Shown here in pieces: positions 31,084-39,034 of a stretch of DNA of 47,511 bases (positions within the stretch are counted from its first letter, which is position 1; every line of letters starts with the position of its first letter). Below the pieces are notes generated by a model. It did no database searches and had not been told where the DNA came from. It worked only from the letters and a program-made list of their open reading frames with translations. The translations under genes and the position numbers were made by a program. Source of the stretch: Chromatiales bacterium (GTDB taxonomy: Bacteria > Pseudomonadota > Gammaproteobacteria > Steroidobacterales > GCA-2729495); assembly GCA_020831895.1 (NCBI GenBank), contig JAFIFS010000099.1:1-47511 (forward strand). The letters run 5' to 3'.

Positions 31084-31980
31084 TCAATCCTCGTCAGCGA
31101 AGCGTCGCGTGATGCCCGCATAGGCATCAATGCGCCGGTCACGCAGGAACGGCCAGCCGATCCGGAAGGACTCGATCTCGCCGAGATCGAGTTCAAGCTG
31201 CAGGATAGCCTCCTGGTCGACCGGACCGCGGAGCAGCACCCGGCCGTCCGGCGCGGCGACGAAACTCTGGCCCCAGAACTCGATCCCGCCCTCGCCGGAC
31301 GGGTCGGGCTCGAAGCCGGTCCGGTTGATTGCTACCACGTAGCATCCGTTGGCCACCGCATGGGCCCGCTGGGCCAGCTCCCAGGCGTCGTGCTGGCGCT
31401 CGCCATACCGGGCCTTTTCCTCGGGATGCCAGCCGATCGCCGTCGGGTAGATCAGGAGCTCGGCGCCCTGCAGCGCGGTCAGGCGCGCCGCTTCGGGGTA
31501 CCACTGGTCCCAGCAAACGAGCACGCCCAGGCGTGCGGCTGCGATGTCGAAGACACGGAAGCCCAGGTCCCCGGGGGTGAAGTAGTACTTCTCGTAATAC
31601 CGGGGGTCATCAGGGATGTGCATCTTGCGGTACTTGCCGAGGTAGCCCCTGCGCTGGTCAACGACGGCCGCAGTATTGTGGAACAGCCCGGGCGCGCGCC
31701 GCTCGAACAGGCTGATCACCACGGTGATGCCGAGTTCAGCCGCAAGTGCGGCAAACGCCTCGGTACTGGGCCCGGGTACCGGCTCAGCCAGCACAAAGTG
31801 CGCTGCGTCCTCCGACTGGCAGAAGTAGCGGCTGCGGAACAGCTCCGGCAGGCACACGAGCTCCGCGCCTCCCGCGGCCGCCTCCCGCGTTGCGGCCAGC
31901 GCGCGTCCGAGGTTGTCCTGCACATCGGTGCCGCAGCGCATCTGCACCAGCGCCACCTGCAGGCGTCGGGCCTGGCTCAT
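31084..31980 (-). CDS. aguB: N-carbamoylputrescine amidase
   Basis: 298-aa nitrilase-superfamily enzyme. Converts N-carbamoylputrescine to putrescine, CO2 and ammonia. The Glu-Lys-Cys triad is visible: Glu in CLPELFRSRYFCQ (about residue 46), Lys in GKYRKMHIPDDPRYYEKYYF (about 118) and Cys156 in VLVCWDQWYPEAAR. The DQWYPE and PYYEKYYFTPGD segments are characteristic of the AguB branch. Its ATG overlaps the speA stop by four bases (ATGA), so decarboxylase and amidase are translated together; the agmatine deiminase (AguA) that links them chemically is encoded just upstream on the same strand. Cytosolic, no signal. Start as given is standard length for AguB. Confidence 0.95.
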   Translation of the reverse strand: MSQARRLQVALVQMRCGTDVQDNLGRALAATREAAAGGAELVCLPELFRSRYFCQSEDAAHFVLAEPVPGPSTEAFAALAAELGITVVISLFERRAPGLFHNTAAVVDQRRGYLGKYRKMHIPDDPRYYEKYYFTPGDLGFRVFDIAAARLGVLVCWDQWYPEAARLTALQGAELLIYPTAIGWHPEEKARYGERQHDAWELAQRAHAVANGCYVVAINRTGFEPDPSGEGGIEFWGQSFVAAPDGRVLLRGPVDQEAILQLELDLGEIESFRIGWPFLRDRRIDAYAGITRRFADED

Positions 31981-33968
31981 GCTCCACCACCCCGCAGGCC
32001 CGCCTCGCTGTCACAGTAGGTCGTGTTGTTGAAGCAGGCGAGGTACTGGCTCAGGATGCCCATGCCCACCGTGGGCCGCACCACGCCGGAATCGATCTTT
32101 CGCTTCACGATCTCGCTCATGCGCCGGTTCAAGTCGTTGGGGAAATACTGCACCTGCGCCAGCATCTCGTGCACGGCCGCAGCCGGGATGATGCGCTCGA
32201 TCCAGAAGCTGTCCGGCTCCTCGGCATCCGCGTAGACATGCACCTCGGCGACGCGGCCGAACAGGTTGTGCGTGTCACCCATGATGTCCTGGTAGGCGCC
32301 CATCAGGAAAAAGCCCAGGTAATAGGTCCTTTCATCCAGAGGGTGGACGGGCAGGAAGCTCTTGTCATCCAGCGCCGAGATGTAGTGGCTCACCTTGCCG
32401 TCCGAGTCGCAGGTCAGGTCGACGAGCACCGCCCGGCCCTCCGGTTGCTCGTCGAGCCGGTCAATCGGCAGAACCGGAAAGGACTGGTCGATGGCCCAGT
32501 GGTCGAGTATCGACTGGAAGACCGAGAAGTTGCACAGGTAGCGGTCAGTCAACCGCTCCTCGAGCTCCTGGACCTCGCGCGGCGCGGGCTCGAGCTCGGC
32601 GGCTCGCAGCGGAGGCAGCAGCTTCCTCGCGATCTTCCAGTAAAGGCTTTCCACGGCAGCCAGCTGCCCGAGTTCAAGGTAGCCCAGCGTAAACAGCGTG
32701 TTGGCCTCGTTACGGATCTCCTCGATGTCATGGTAGGCCTCGATCAGCTCGGCCGGCTCCTGGTCCGGGCCCTGAATAGAATCGAGGACGGCCAGCAGCG
32801 ACTCCACCGTCGCATGGGGTTCATCCGGGATCGTGAGCCGCGCATCGCCGTTGCGCCGCTGGCTGTCGATGACCGGCACCAGCAGGACCGAGTGGTGCGC
32901 CGTGATGGCGCGGCCACTCTCGGACACGATCACCGGTGGCGGCACCTCCTGCATCTCGCAGGTCTCCTTGACCGCGAACACGACGGCGTTGGCGTACTCC
33001 TGTAGGCTGTAGTTGACCCCAGCCTCGCCGCGCGCATGCCCGGCCCCGTAGCTGACGCCCAGCCCGCCGCCGACGTCGAGGTAGCGCACGCCCAGACCAC
33101 GTCGGTGCAGGGCCGCATAGATCTGTGTCATCTCCTTGCTGGCCTGCTTCAGCACCTGAATGTCGGCAATCTGGCTGCCGATGTGGAAGTGCAGCAGTGC
33201 CAGTGCGTCGGGCCGCCCCCTGCGCTCGAGCTCCGCCACGAGGCACATGAGTTCGGGCACAGACAGGCCAAACTTGGAGCGATTGCCGCCGGACTCCGAC
33301 CAGCGTCCGGACCCGCGGGTGGACAGGCGCACGCGTACACCGAGCTGCGGCGACAGGCCTTGCTCATCGGCCAGCGCAAGCAGCGCCTCGAACTCGCTGT
33401 ACTTCTCCATGACAGGAATCACGTTGAGGCCCAGGCGTTGCGCCGACAGGATCAGCGAGAGCATGGTCCGGTCCTTGACGCCGTTACAGATCAGCAGCAT
33501 GCCATCATCCGTCAGGTGCGGCAGCGCGGCGATCAGCTCGGCCTTGGATCCGCACTCCAGGCCCATACCGTAACGCCGGCCGGCGTCGAGCACCTCCTCG
33601 ACAACCTCATGCAGCTGGTTCACCTTGATCGGGTAGACACCGGTGTAGCGGTTCTCGTAACCCGCTTCCTCGATCGCTGCCGCAAAGGCCTCGTTCAGCA
33701 TGCGCACGCGCGCCTGCAGCACGTCCTGGAAGCGCACCAGCAGCGGAAACGGAACGGCCCGGCGCTCGAGCTCGCGGACCAGGCTCACGATGTCGATCGC
33801 AAGCCGTCCGTCTCCGAAAGGGTGAACCGCCGCATGACCTGCGTCGTTGATGAAGAAGAACTCGTCACCCCAGGCGTCGAGGCGGTAGAGTTCGGTAGAC
33901 TGCTCGGGCCCCCAGGGTTCCGCTGTGCCGCTCGACTCGGCCGCCAGACGCAGTGCAGTTTCCGCCAT
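31977..33968 (-). CDS. speA: biosynthetic arginine decarboxylase
   Basis: 663 aa. PLP-dependent fold-type III enzyme that turns arginine into agmatine. The cofactor lysine is Lys115 in GVYPIKVNQ. HFHIGSQIADI and YLDVGGGLGVSYG (about 270-310) match the barrel motifs, and the C-terminal domain includes VVSESGRAITAHH and ALLVDLTCDSDGK-type residues (CDSD is the usual second-subunit catalytic motif). Length fits SpeA from the E. coli type. GGGAG seven bases upstream of ATG 33968; longer readings of the frame run over the deoxyhypusine-synthase-like gene. Its neighbours (aguB after, DHS-like and aguA before) place it in a putrescine pathway of four genes in one direction. Confidence 0.96.
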   Translation of the reverse strand: MAETALRLAAESSGTAEPWGPEQSTELYRLDAWGDEFFFINDAGHAAVHPFGDGRLAIDIVSLVRELERRAVPFPLLVRFQDVLQARVRMLNEAFAAAIEEAGYENRYTGVYPIKVNQLHEVVEEVLDAGRRYGMGLECGSKAELIAALPHLTDDGMLLICNGVKDRTMLSLILSAQRLGLNVIPVMEKYSEFEALLALADEQGLSPQLGVRVRLSTRGSGRWSESGGNRSKFGLSVPELMCLVAELERRGRPDALALLHFHIGSQIADIQVLKQASKEMTQIYAALHRRGLGVRYLDVGGGLGVSYGAGHARGEAGVNYSLQEYANAVVFAVKETCEMQEVPPPVIVSESGRAITAHHSVLLVPVIDSQRRNGDARLTIPDEPHATVESLLAVLDSIQGPDQEPAELIEAYHDIEEIRNEANTLFTLGYLELGQLAAVESLYWKIARKLLPPLRAAELEPAPREVQELEERLTDRYLCNFSVFQSILDHWAIDQSFPVLPIDRLDEQPEGRAVLVDLTCDSDGKVSHYISALDDKSFLPVHPLDERTYYLGFFLMGAYQDIMGDTHNLFGRVAEVHVYADAEEPDSFWIERIIPAAAVHEMLAQVQYFPNDLNRRMSEIVKRKIDSGVVRPTVGMGILSQYLACFNNTTYCDSEAGLRGGGA

Positions 33969-33982
33969 AGTTACGCTCCCAG

Positions 33983-34957
33983 CTACTGCCCGAGGACGCA
34001 GGCAAAGACAAGTGGCGCGACAATGGTCGCGTCGGACTCGATGATGAACTTTGGCGTATCCGCCGACAGCTTGCCCCAGGTGATCTTCTCGTTCGGCACG
34101 GCGCCAGAATAGCCGCCATAGCTGGTCACCGCCTCGCTGATCTGGCAGTAATAGCCCCAGCGTGGAATGTCGGCGATACCGAGATCCTGCTCCAGCATCG
34201 GCACGACGCATATCGGGAAATCCCCCGCAATGCCGCCACCTATCTGGAAGAAGCCGATCGAGCAGCCCGTTGCCGCCCGGGCCTTGTACCACTCGGCCAG
34301 CATCAGCATGTACTCGATGCCGGTGCGCACGGTATGCACGGCATTCACGTCACCGCGGATCACGTGCGAGGCGAAGATGTTCCCGAGCGTCGAGTCCTCC
34401 CAGCCCGGCACGATGACCGGCAGGCCCTTCTCGCAGGCCGCAACCAGCCAGCTGTCACGCGGGTCGATCTGGTAGTACTGCTCAAGCGCACCCGAACGGA
34501 TCATCCGGTAGAAGAACTCGTGCGGGAAATAGCGCTCCCCGGCACGGTCCGCCGCCTGCCACTCGGCCAGGATCGCATGCTCGATGCGCCGGATCGCTTC
34601 CTCCTCAGGAATGCAGGTGTCGGTGACGCGATTCAGGTGCCTGGCCAGCAGGCGCTCCTCATCAGCAGCCGTCAGCGCGCGCCAGTCCGGAATCCGGACG
34701 TAATGATCGTGAGCGACCAGGTTGAACAGGTCTTCCTCCAGGTTGGCTCCGGTGCAGCAGATCGCCTGCACCTTGTCCTGGCGGATCATCTCGGCCAGCG
34801 AGAGCCCCAGCTCTGCCGTGCTCATCGCCCCGGCCAGAGTAACCAGCATCCCGCCGCCAGCTTCGAGGTGGCGCACGTAGGCATCGGCGGCATCGACCAG
34901 CGCCGCACTGTTGAAATGACGGAAATGGTGGCGGACGAAATTGCTGACTGTGGCCAT
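33983..34957 (-). CDS. deoxyhypusine synthase-like protein (possible homospermidine or aminopropyl-type synthase)
   Basis: 324 aa, homologue of eukaryotic deoxyhypusine synthase. Family features: FNSAALVDAADAYVRHLEAGG at the start, VQAICCTGANLEEDLFN (NAD loop), SIGFFQIGGGIAGDFPICVVPM, and the catalytic NEKITWGK with Lys296 as the lysine that forms the aminobutyl imine. Bacteria lack eIF5A, so such proteins are not making hypusine; known members are homospermidine synthases or synthesise other polyamines from spermidine or agmatine-related substrates. Its place between aguA and speA supports use of agmatine, putrescine or spermidine. ATG 34957 chosen by family N-terminus; 14 bases separate its stop from the speA start. 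Whether it makes homospermidine or acts on an agmatine derivative cannot be decided here. Confidence 0.9.
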   Translation of the reverse strand: MATVSNFVRHHFRHFNSAALVDAADAYVRHLEAGGGMLVTLAGAMSTAELGLSLAEMIRQDKVQAICCTGANLEEDLFNLVAHDHYVRIPDWRALTAADEERLLARHLNRVTDTCIPEEEAIRRIEHAILAEWQAADRAGERYFPHEFFYRMIRSGALEQYYQIDPRDSWLVAACEKGLPVIVPGWEDSTLGNIFASHVIRGDVNAVHTVRTGIEYMLMLAEWYKARAATGCSIGFFQIGGGIAGDFPICVVPMLEQDLGIADIPRWGYYCQISEAVTSYGGYSGAVPNEKITWGKLSADTPKFIIESDATIVAPLVFACVLGQ

Positions 34958-35010
34958 CGGGCACCCCGGAAACGAGGGCCAGACCCGCCTTGAGGGGACG
35001 GCGCCTGACA

Positions 35011-35045
35011 GGAAAAGTGAAAGCCGGCCCGCACGGGCGGCCGGC
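35011..35045 (-). terminator. possible terminator after aguA
   Basis: On the minus strand a GC stem (GCCGG pairing with CCGGC, then CCCG with CGGG, with a three-base bulge; 35045-35023) is followed by TTTCACTTTTCC (35022-35011). It lies about 50 bases past the aguA stop and ahead of the DHS-like gene. Its bulge and mixed T-tract make it leaky, so partial read-through into the DHS-like and speA genes is likely. Confidence 0.5.
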
Positions 35046-35097
35046 AGGATGGGCAGGGCGCAAAGCTTAGGGAATAGCGGCCCGCCCGACAATAGCC

Positions 35098-36168
35098 TCA
35101 GCCGGCCGCGGGTACCTGCTGGGTCAGGCAGTGGAAGCTGCCCAGGCCGCTGACCAGCGCCCGTGAGTCCACTCCGACCACGCGCCGGCCCGGGAAGCAG
35201 CGCGCCAGGATTGCCGCCGCCTCCTCGTCCGCCGGGCAGGCGAAGGTCGGCATCAGCACGACGCGGTTGCCGATGTAGAAATTCGCATAGCTGGCAGGCA
35301 GCCGGCGGCCGTCCGTCCCGTGGCAGGGTTCCGGCATCGGCAGCTCGACGATGCGCAGCGGCCGACCGTCCGGCAGTGCAAGCGCACGCAGCCGCTCCAG
35401 GTTGTCGGCCAGCGCCGCATGGTTCTCGTCGAGCGGGTCGGGCTCGACCACCGTCACCACGGTGTCCTCGGACACGAAACGGGTCAGGTCATCGACATGC
35501 CCGTCGGTATCATCGCCGACGATGCCGTCCCCGAGCCAGCCGATGGTGTGCACGCCCAGGGTCGCGCGCAGCAGGACCTCAATCTGGCCGCGATCGAGCT
35601 GCGGGTTGCGGTTCGGATTGAGCAGACACTGCTCCGTGGTCAGCAGCATCCCCGCACCGTTGACTTCGATCGAACCACCCTCGAGCACGACGTCGAGCGA
35701 CTCGAATGGCACGCCGAGCGCCTCGGCCATCCTGGCCGGAATGCCGTCATCCAGGTCCCAGGGCGGATACTTGCCGCCCCAGGCGTTGTAGCGGAAGTCC
35801 AGCGCGACCAGAGGAGCGCCCCCGTTGCCTGGCCGGGTTACGAAGATCGCGCCGTGGTCACGGATCCACGCATCGTTGGTCGGAAACAGGTGGAGCCTCA
35901 CGCGCTCGGGAGGCACGCGGCCGCCCAGCAGCTTCTCGACCTGGTAGCCATGGTCAGCATCGCGGACGTTGATCCGGACGGTCTCGCCAGTCGCAAGCGC
36001 GGCCACCGCATCTGCCATTGCCCGCTCGGCCTCGGCCAGACATCCCGGCCAGGTCTCGAGGTTGTGGGGCCAGGACAGCCAGGTGGCCTGATGGGGCGAC
36101 CACTCGGAAGGCATACGGTAGCCGCGAGACGCCAGGTCCGGCAGCCCTTGTGCGCTCAGGCGGGACAT
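35098..36168 (-). CDS. aguA: agmatine deiminase
   Basis: 356 aa, guanidine-modifying (PPAD) superfamily. Hydrolyses agmatine to N-carbamoylputrescine and ammonia, the step between SpeA and AguB. Landmarks: MPSEWSPHQATWLSWPHN near the N-terminus (substrate carboxylate-free guanidinium site), LFPTNDAWIRDHG with the catalytic Asp, LEGGSIEVNGAG, IVGDDTDGHVDDLTRF with the catalytic His, and the nucleophile Cys347 in GSFHCLTQQ. The ATG at 36168 is used; the ATG at 36114 (starting MPSEWSPH) would match the family start better and is a fair alternative, as neither has a strong ribosome site. It precedes the DHS-like, speA and aguB genes on the same strand. Confidence 0.94.
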   Translation of the reverse strand: MSRLSAQGLPDLASRGYRMPSEWSPHQATWLSWPHNLETWPGCLAEAERAMADAVAALATGETVRINVRDADHGYQVEKLLGGRVPPERVRLHLFPTNDAWIRDHGAIFVTRPGNGGAPLVALDFRYNAWGGKYPPWDLDDGIPARMAEALGVPFESLDVVLEGGSIEVNGAGMLLTTEQCLLNPNRNPQLDRGQIEVLLRATLGVHTIGWLGDGIVGDDTDGHVDDLTRFVSEDTVVTVVEPDPLDENHAALADNLERLRALALPDGRPLRIVELPMPEPCHGTDGRRLPASYANFYIGNRVVLMPTFACPADEEAAAILARCFPGRRVVGVDSRALVSGLGSFHCLTQQVPAAG

Positions 36169-36222
36169 TCCCTGTCTGCCGGACAGGCGCGGAACCGGTG
36201 TCCGGTTCCGGCCCGCCAGGCT

Positions 36223-36663
36223 TCAGGCGGTACCGCGCACCGAAAGGACCGGGCAGCTCGCGCTGCGCAGCACCGACTCGGTCGTGCTCCCGAGAAGGAC
36301 ATGCTTGACGCCACTGTAGCCGTGAGTCGTCATCACGATCAACTCCGCGCCATGCTCGCTCGCGTACTCGACGATCTCGTCGGCCGGGCGGCCAGTCAGC
36401 ACCTTGCCGACGGCGGAGACCTCCCGGACGTTGTCGCTGACGAAACGGTCCAGACGGGTGCTGGCGGAGCTGGCCAGCTCATCGGCGGACGGGATAGGCA
36501 CCGGGCCCATGTCCAGCGTCGCATAGATGTGGGGCTCCTCGACCACGTAAAGGACGTGCACCTCGCCATCCATCAGCTTCGCCATGCGGATGGCCCACGG
36601 CAGCGCAGCTACCGAGACTTTGGAAAAATCGGTCGGAAAAATGACTATCTTCTTGGCGGCCAT
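36223..36663 (-). CDS. universal stress protein, UspA family
   Basis: 146-aa single-domain USP. The family ATP-binding signature G-x2-G-x9-G-S/T is present: THGYSGVKHVLLGSTTESVLRSA (residues about 112-134), with IVIFPTDFSKVSVAALPWA at the first strand and PVLSVR at the end. Binds ATP or nucleotide and is generally induced by growth arrest or energy stress. CGGAGG precedes ATG 36663 by nine bases. A TATAAG at 36732-36737 on the minus strand could be its -10 region. It lies between agmatine deiminase and the flgN gene, both transcribed the same way, but spacing to each (54 and 113 bases) does not prove a common transcript. Confidence 0.92.
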   Translation of the reverse strand: MAAKKIVIFPTDFSKVSVAALPWAIRMAKLMDGEVHVLYVVEEPHIYATLDMGPVPIPSADELASSASTRLDRFVSDNVREVSAVGKVLTGRPADEIVEYASEHGAELIVMTTHGYSGVKHVLLGSTTESVLRSASCPVLSVRGTA

Positions 36664-36776
36664 CAGGGTCTGCCTCCGTTCCAGTGGAATTGAGCCGGAC
36701 GGGCAACTGCTCCGCCAGGACGGGGGCTACTTATAGCAAACGCCCGGGGGGACAGAAAGTAGGACTTTTCACCCGA

Positions 36777-37175
36777 TCAGCAGGCGGCCTGCAGCACGGG
36801 GGAGCGTGCATAGCGTGGCGCTCCGTCCTGTCCGTACGCGTCCGCAGCCGTGGATCCGGTGCGCAGCAACCCGAGAGCCGACTCGACCCGGCGCTTCTGC
36901 GCGCGGATCATCCGCCCGTTCTCCTCGTTCAAGCTATGGCATTCCTCGGCCAGAAGCCGAAGCTCACGCTCACTGCAGGATGGCTGTTGCCCAGGCTGAT
37001 GCTGGCGCAGTGCGGCCAGTTCGGCGAGCGCGTGGCCCTTGCGCTGGCTGACCTCGACCAGCGCGGCCGCTTCCCGCCGCTCCAGCGCGGCACGCTCCTC
37101 CAGAAGGCAGTCGCGCACCGCTCGCAGCAGGGCAAGCTCCCGGCCCGGCTGAGTGGTCGGCGGCAGGTCGCTCAT
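36777..37175 (-). CDS. flgN: flagellar chaperone FlgN
   Basis: 132-aa, largely helical protein. FlgN binds the hook-filament junction proteins FlgK and FlgL before export. The N-terminal two thirds (RELALLRAVRDCLLEERAALERREAA, about 12-37; GHALAELAALRQH, about 47-60) form the long amphipathic helices of the FlgN domain; LLAEECHSLNEENGRMIRAQK (about 73-94) is the third helix with the conserved N-x-x-N-G-R-L-type segment. The C-terminal tail is short and polar. Its ATG overlaps the flgM stop by four bases (ATGA), which with the flgA and flgB neighbours settles the assignment despite low sequence identity typical of FlgN. Confidence 0.88.
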   Translation of the reverse strand: MSDLPPTTQPGRELALLRAVRDCLLEERAALERREAAALVEVSQRKGHALAELAALRQHQPGQQPSCSERELRLLAEECHSLNEENGRMIRAQKRRVESALGLLRTGSTAADAYGQDGAPRYARSPVLQAAC

Positions 37176-37480
37176 GGCAGCCGCCCGTCGAGCCTAAGCA
37201 TCGCCGCGGCGGTCCGCGCCGGGTCGACGCTGTAGGTGCCTGCCGAGAGGCTTGCCCGCAGGGCCTCGACCCGCGACCGATCGACTTCCGGGATTCCCGC
37301 AAGGCGCGCCTCTGCCTGATGTAGTCGGCTCGCTGCGCTGGTGATCGCCACGGAATCCCCCCCTGACGGCCTGGTGCGTCCCGGCGCGTCCTGGCGCAGG
37401 GCCGGCTGTTCCGCCTGACGCAGTTTGCTGCGCGTTACCTCCATGGTGTTGCCTCCGGCAGCACCGATCCTGTCAGTCAT
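37172..37480 (-). CDS. flgM: anti-sigma-28 factor FlgM
   Basis: 102 aa. FlgM holds FliA (sigma-28) inactive until it is secreted through the finished hook-basal body. The N-terminus (MTDRIGAAGG) resembles the MSIDR-type start of FlgM and is disordered, rich in Ser, Thr and Gln; the conserved C-terminal part ASRLHQAEARLAGIPEVDRSRVEALRASLSAGTYSVDPARTAAAMLR (about 47-95) carries the helices that bind sigma-28. ATG 37480 is used because it fits the family start and lies about 30 bases after a sigma-28 promoter. An internal ATG at 37444 has a good GGAGG eight bases upstream and could be used as well. Overlaps flgN by four bases. Confidence 0.88.
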   Translation of the reverse strand: MTDRIGAAGGNTMEVTRSKLRQAEQPALRQDAPGRTRPSGGDSVAITSAASRLHQAEARLAGIPEVDRSRVEALRASLSAGTYSVDPARTAAAMLRLDGRLP

Positions 37481-37519
37481 CTCGCTGTGTACTCCGAGCT
37501 GGCGCCTGCTACAGGCTTT

Positions 37520-37546
37520 GTATCGGCAATGCTGCCGGATCCTTTA
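37520..37546 (-). promoter_or_regulatory. sigma-28 (FliA) promoter of flgM-flgN
   Basis: On the minus strand TAAAGGAT (37546-37539) and GCCGATAC (37527-37520) are separated by exactly 11 bases, matching the FliA consensus TAAAGTTT-N11-GCCGATAA at 13 of 16 positions. A start near 37512 gives about a 30-base leader for flgM, with GGAG available. It lets FlgM be made from a FliA-dependent promoter, as in enterics. Confidence 0.88.
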
Positions 37547-37567
37547 GCGCTCATGCGCAATTATGCT

Positions 37568-38302
37568 TCATTGCAGCAGAACCTCGGCTACCCTGGCCGA
37601 GCGCACTATGGCCTGGACGGTCCGGCCCGACGACAGGTTCTCGACCTGGATCACCTGGCCATCGATGCCATCGCTTCGAGCCCGCCCGGCCATGCGCACA
37701 GTGATGCCACCGGTCCGCGCCTCCAGCGTGACGTCCTGGCCACGGCGTATCAGCAGTGGCGCCTCGAGCAGGCCCGGGTGGATCACCGTCCCCGCTGTCA
37801 CCGGCCGCCGTAACTGCCGGCCTGCCGCCTGCTGGGGCGCATCCAGGAAACCATAAGGCAGCTGGGTGGTGTCCAGTTCCGTCAATTCCAGGTCACCGGG
37901 CGTCAGGATTTCGTCACGACCGATCGCGCGCGTGGCTACCAGCACCGGGCGCGTGACGGTCAGGTTGACTGGAACGTGGAGGCGCCAGGCTGACCCGCTG
38001 TCGCACCGGACCTCGACTGTCAGTCGCCCGGAACGCGGCATCCCGCGGCCGGCACGCGCCTCCAGCGGACGCTGGCAGCGAGGCAGCCGTAGCCGGGCAT
38101 CCAGAGGGCTCGCCCGCGCCTGAAGCCGCGCATCACCGCCGCCGGCGAGCGACTGCGCCGACCGTTCGGCAGCCGCCTGGATATCGGCATGTGGGTGCCA
38201 TTCGCCTGCATGCAGCAGGTCAAGGTGCAGCAGCATCGCGGCCAGGCCAATGCCCAGCTTGCCGGGGGCGGCCCACCTCAACAGTCCTTTTCTACTGGTC
38301 AT
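37568..38302 (-). CDS. flgA: flagellar P-ring assembly chaperone FlgA
   Basis: 244 aa. Periplasmic chaperone needed for the FlgI P ring. A signal segment (KLGIGLAAMLLHLDLLHAG, about 15-33) precedes a variable region and a SAF domain (about 120-190: VPVNLTVTRPVLVATRAIGRDEILTPGDLEL). The C-terminal part (GTVIHPGLLEAPLLIRRGQDVTLEAR, IDGQVIQVENLSSGRTVQAIV) is the FlgA_C signature. The start at ATG 38302 is preferred over the in-frame ATG 38356, because a sigma-54 promoter covers 38352-38367 and transcription would begin near 38341, downstream of the longer start. It is divergent from flgB and 87 bases upstream of flgM on the same strand. Confidence 0.92.
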   Translation of the reverse strand: MTSRKGLLRWAAPGKLGIGLAAMLLHLDLLHAGEWHPHADIQAAAERSAQSLAGGGDARLQARASPLDARLRLPRCQRPLEARAGRGMPRSGRLTVEVRCDSGSAWRLHVPVNLTVTRPVLVATRAIGRDEILTPGDLELTELDTTQLPYGFLDAPQQAAGRQLRRPVTAGTVIHPGLLEAPLLIRRGQDVTLEARTGGITVRMAGRARSDGIDGQVIQVENLSSGRTVQAIVRSARVAEVLLQ

Positions 38303-38351
38303 CTTCAGTACCGCACTCCTGCGCAGGCTGATCGCTGCGCGCAGTAAGTCT

Positions 38352-38367
38352 TGCAAGAACCGTGCCG
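38352..38367 (-). promoter_or_regulatory. sigma-54 (RpoN) promoter of flgA
   Basis: On the minus strand CGGCACGGTTCTTGCA (38367-38352) matches the -24/-12 consensus TGGCACG-N4-TTGCA at every position except the first. GG is at 38366-38365 and GC at 38354-38353, correctly spaced. Start of transcription is expected near 38341, 39 bases before the flgA ATG. Confidence 0.85.
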
Positions 38368-38584
38368 GGTCGCCGGGCCTCTCGAATGCGCCGGAACGCG
38401 ATGGCCACAGGGCAGCCCCCCGGCGGGAGCGGCAAATTCATGCCACAGGTCCGGCGGCAGCTTGCCGCTCGCGGGCGCGCGAACAGAGCGGGCACCTGAA
38501 GCATGCCGGCCCCGTCTGGACCAAATGTGACGCCGATCACGGTTCCTCCATCCCCGGGCCCTGCCTGTCCTGTGAACGCGGCTA

Positions 38585-38600
38585 TGGCATGGGTTTTGCA
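38585..38600 (+). promoter_or_regulatory. sigma-54 (RpoN) promoter of the flgB operon
   Basis: TGGCATGGGTTTTGCA matches TGGCACG-N4-TTGCA with one change (C to T at position 6). GG at 38586-38587 and GC at 38598-38599 are at -24/-12 spacing. Transcription should start near 38611, 28 bases before the flgB ATG. It should drive the long flgB-L operon. Confidence 0.9.
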
Positions 38601-38638
38601 TTTCCCCCGGCAGAAGCGCGACACGAGACTGGACCCCG

Positions 38639-39034
38639 ATGGACATAGCCAAGGTATTCGCGACCCACACGCGTTCGCTCGCCCTGTCACAGCAGCGGCT
38701 GAGCCTGCTGGCCGGCAACCTGGCCAATGCCGACACGCCCGGCTTTCGCGCGCGCGACATTGATTTCCGCAGCGCGATGCAGGATGCCGGCACCAATCAG
38801 CTGCGCTTGACGACGAGCCGCAGCGGCCACATGGACGCAACGACCGGCTCCGCCCTGCTGGCAGAAGTCAGGTACCGGCCGGCCGAGCAGCCATCGATGG
38901 ATGGCAACACCGTGGACACGCAGCGGGAAAGTGCCGCCGTCGCAGAAACCGCAGTCCGCTACCAGGCAACGCTGACCTTTCTCAACGCAAGGATCCAGGG
39001 CCTGCGGGCCGCAATCACCGGAGGACGTGGCTGA
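38639..39034 (+). CDS. flgB: flagellar basal body rod protein FlgB
   Basis: 131 aa, first proximal-rod protein. The N-terminal [30 protein letters not shown]-type motif (here [19 protein letters not shown], about residues 18-36) is the flg_bb_rod signature, followed by a loop and a C-terminal amphipathic helix ([21 protein letters not shown]) typical of rod proteins. Normal length (about 130-140). First gene of the flgB-to-flgL operon, reading away from flgA; the sigma-54 promoter lies 39 bases upstream. The stop codon overlaps the flgC start by one base (TGATG), so FlgB and FlgC should be made in equal amounts. Confidence 0.96.
   Translation: [131 protein letters not shown]

Larger units (their letters stand above)
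38303..38638. promoter_or_regulatory. divergent flgA/flgB control region
   Basis: 336 bases without a credible gene between flgA (minus) and flgB (plus), holding one sigma-54 promoter for each direction (38352-38367 and 38585-38600). The middle 220 bases would have to carry enhancer sites for a FleQ/FlrC-type activator shared by both promoters. I see no clear repeat there that I can name as such a site. Confidence 0.6.

Noticed and set aside
36223-37175. Placing the universal stress protein in the flagellar operon flgM-flgN
   Set aside because: The gap from the flgN stop to the usp start is 113 bases and carries its own -10-like TATAAG; linkage is not needed to explain it.
38303-38356. ATG 38356 as the flgA start
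   Set aside because: It lies within the sigma-54 promoter and upstream of the predicted start of transcription, and the extra 18 residues do not fit a signal peptide.
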